Origin: Bradyrhizobium paxllaeri
GTDB lineage: Bacteria > Pseudomonadota > Alphaproteobacteria > Rhizobiales > Xanthobacteraceae
DNA: 64,000 bases
Reading direction: 5' to 3'
Assembly: GCF_001693515.2 (NCBI RefSeq)
Contig: NZ_CP042968.1
Coordinates: 7,906,501 to 7,970,500, forward strand
The position numbers and the translations under genes were made by a program. Of the stretch, positions 63,849-64,000 are shown piece after piece. The notes beneath the pieces were generated by a model, which saw nothing but the letters and a program-made list of their open reading frames with translations, made no database searches and was not told the DNA's origin. Position 1 is the first letter of the stretch, and each line of letters begins with the position of its first letter.

Positions 63849-64000
63849 TTACTCCCAGTCCAGACGCTCGGCACTCTGGTCATGGCGGAGTGCTTGAGCT
63901 TCGTAACTGTCTGCAAGCGTGTCGAGAGCCTTAGCGGTATGCGGATGGTCGAAGGAGATCGCCTTCGACCAGTTGCGGTACTTCGCAGCCTCCTTCCGCT
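63849..64000 (-). CDS. Conserved small protein of unknown function, partial
   Basis: The last 49 codons of a gene whose start lies beyond the right edge: KEAAKYRNWSKAISFDHPHTAKALDTLADSYEAQALRHD in pieces, ending ERLDWE and TAA at 63849-63851. Short helical proteins with this WAKAVAFDHPHTAKAL-type pattern are common in Bradyrhizobium; no function is known. The IS110 relic abuts its 3' end. Confidence 0.65.
   Translation of the reverse strand, partial: RKEAAKYRNWSKAISFDHPHTAKALDTLADSYEAQALRHDQSAERLDWE

Noticed and set aside
1..64000. CRISPR arrays
   Set aside because: No regularly spaced short direct repeats were seen; the repeats present are dispersed and intergenic.

Overview
The window looks like a piece of a Rhizobiales chromosome, most likely Bradyrhizobium or a close relative (Nitrobacteraceae). 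The DNA is GC-rich. Product types typical of that group recur: a VCBS/cadherin-like surface protein, a Bug-family TctC protein, DgoK/DgoA, a YafK-type L,D-transpeptidase, isoquinoline 1-oxidoreductase, a DsbA-NhaA fusion and an RlxS-type relaxase. These identities come from reading motifs and overall protein similarity by eye; no search was run.

Layout. 1-7.9 kb is ordinary backbone: a large VCBS-repeat protein with an odd excess of cysteines, a Bug solute receptor, the 2-dehydro-3-deoxygalactonate kinase/aldolase pair, a nitroreductase and an L,D-transpeptidase. 8.3-12.9 kb holds an ietA-ietS operon (AAA ATPase plus subtilisin-like protease, a known plasmid-stability and anti-phage pair). 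Its ietS is broken near the 3' end by an IS630 element flanked by a TA duplication. 13.5-17.2 kb looks like a 4-nitrobenzoate (pnb) catabolic cluster: lyase, nitroreductase, Liv-type binding protein and a divergent LysR regulator. 17.6-20.2 kb encodes the two-subunit molybdenum hydroxylase IorAB, followed by an AraC regulator.

22-57 kb is an accessory region rich in redox, electrophile and efflux functions: Dps, a GMC oxidoreductase, an adenylate cyclase, an RND pump, OsmC, two near-identical alcohol-dehydrogenase-like reductases, nitroreductase, two AhpD-like proteins, EgtD (ergothioneine), three cupins, two DHA2 MFS pumps, cytochrome P460, a LysR-peroxiredoxin-GNAT operon, a MocR regulator, a YedY-like molybdoenzyme with a frameshifted flavin reductase, an orphan histidine kinase and a DsbA-NhaA antiporter. 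Gene remnants (peroxiredoxin, MFS, RES-domain, NAD(P)-binding) and dispersed intergenic repeats are scattered through it, pointing to accretion and decay.

57.7-64 kb carries integrative-element genes: a divergent DUF2285/XRE pair that resembles qseM/qseC of Mesorhizobium symbiosis islands, an RlxS-like relaxase, and two damaged IS110 transposases. Two direct repeats that begin with a sequence like the 3' end of a tRNA-Ser gene lie at 13168 and 57459, so the 44-kb accessory block may be a former island. No integrase was found in the window.
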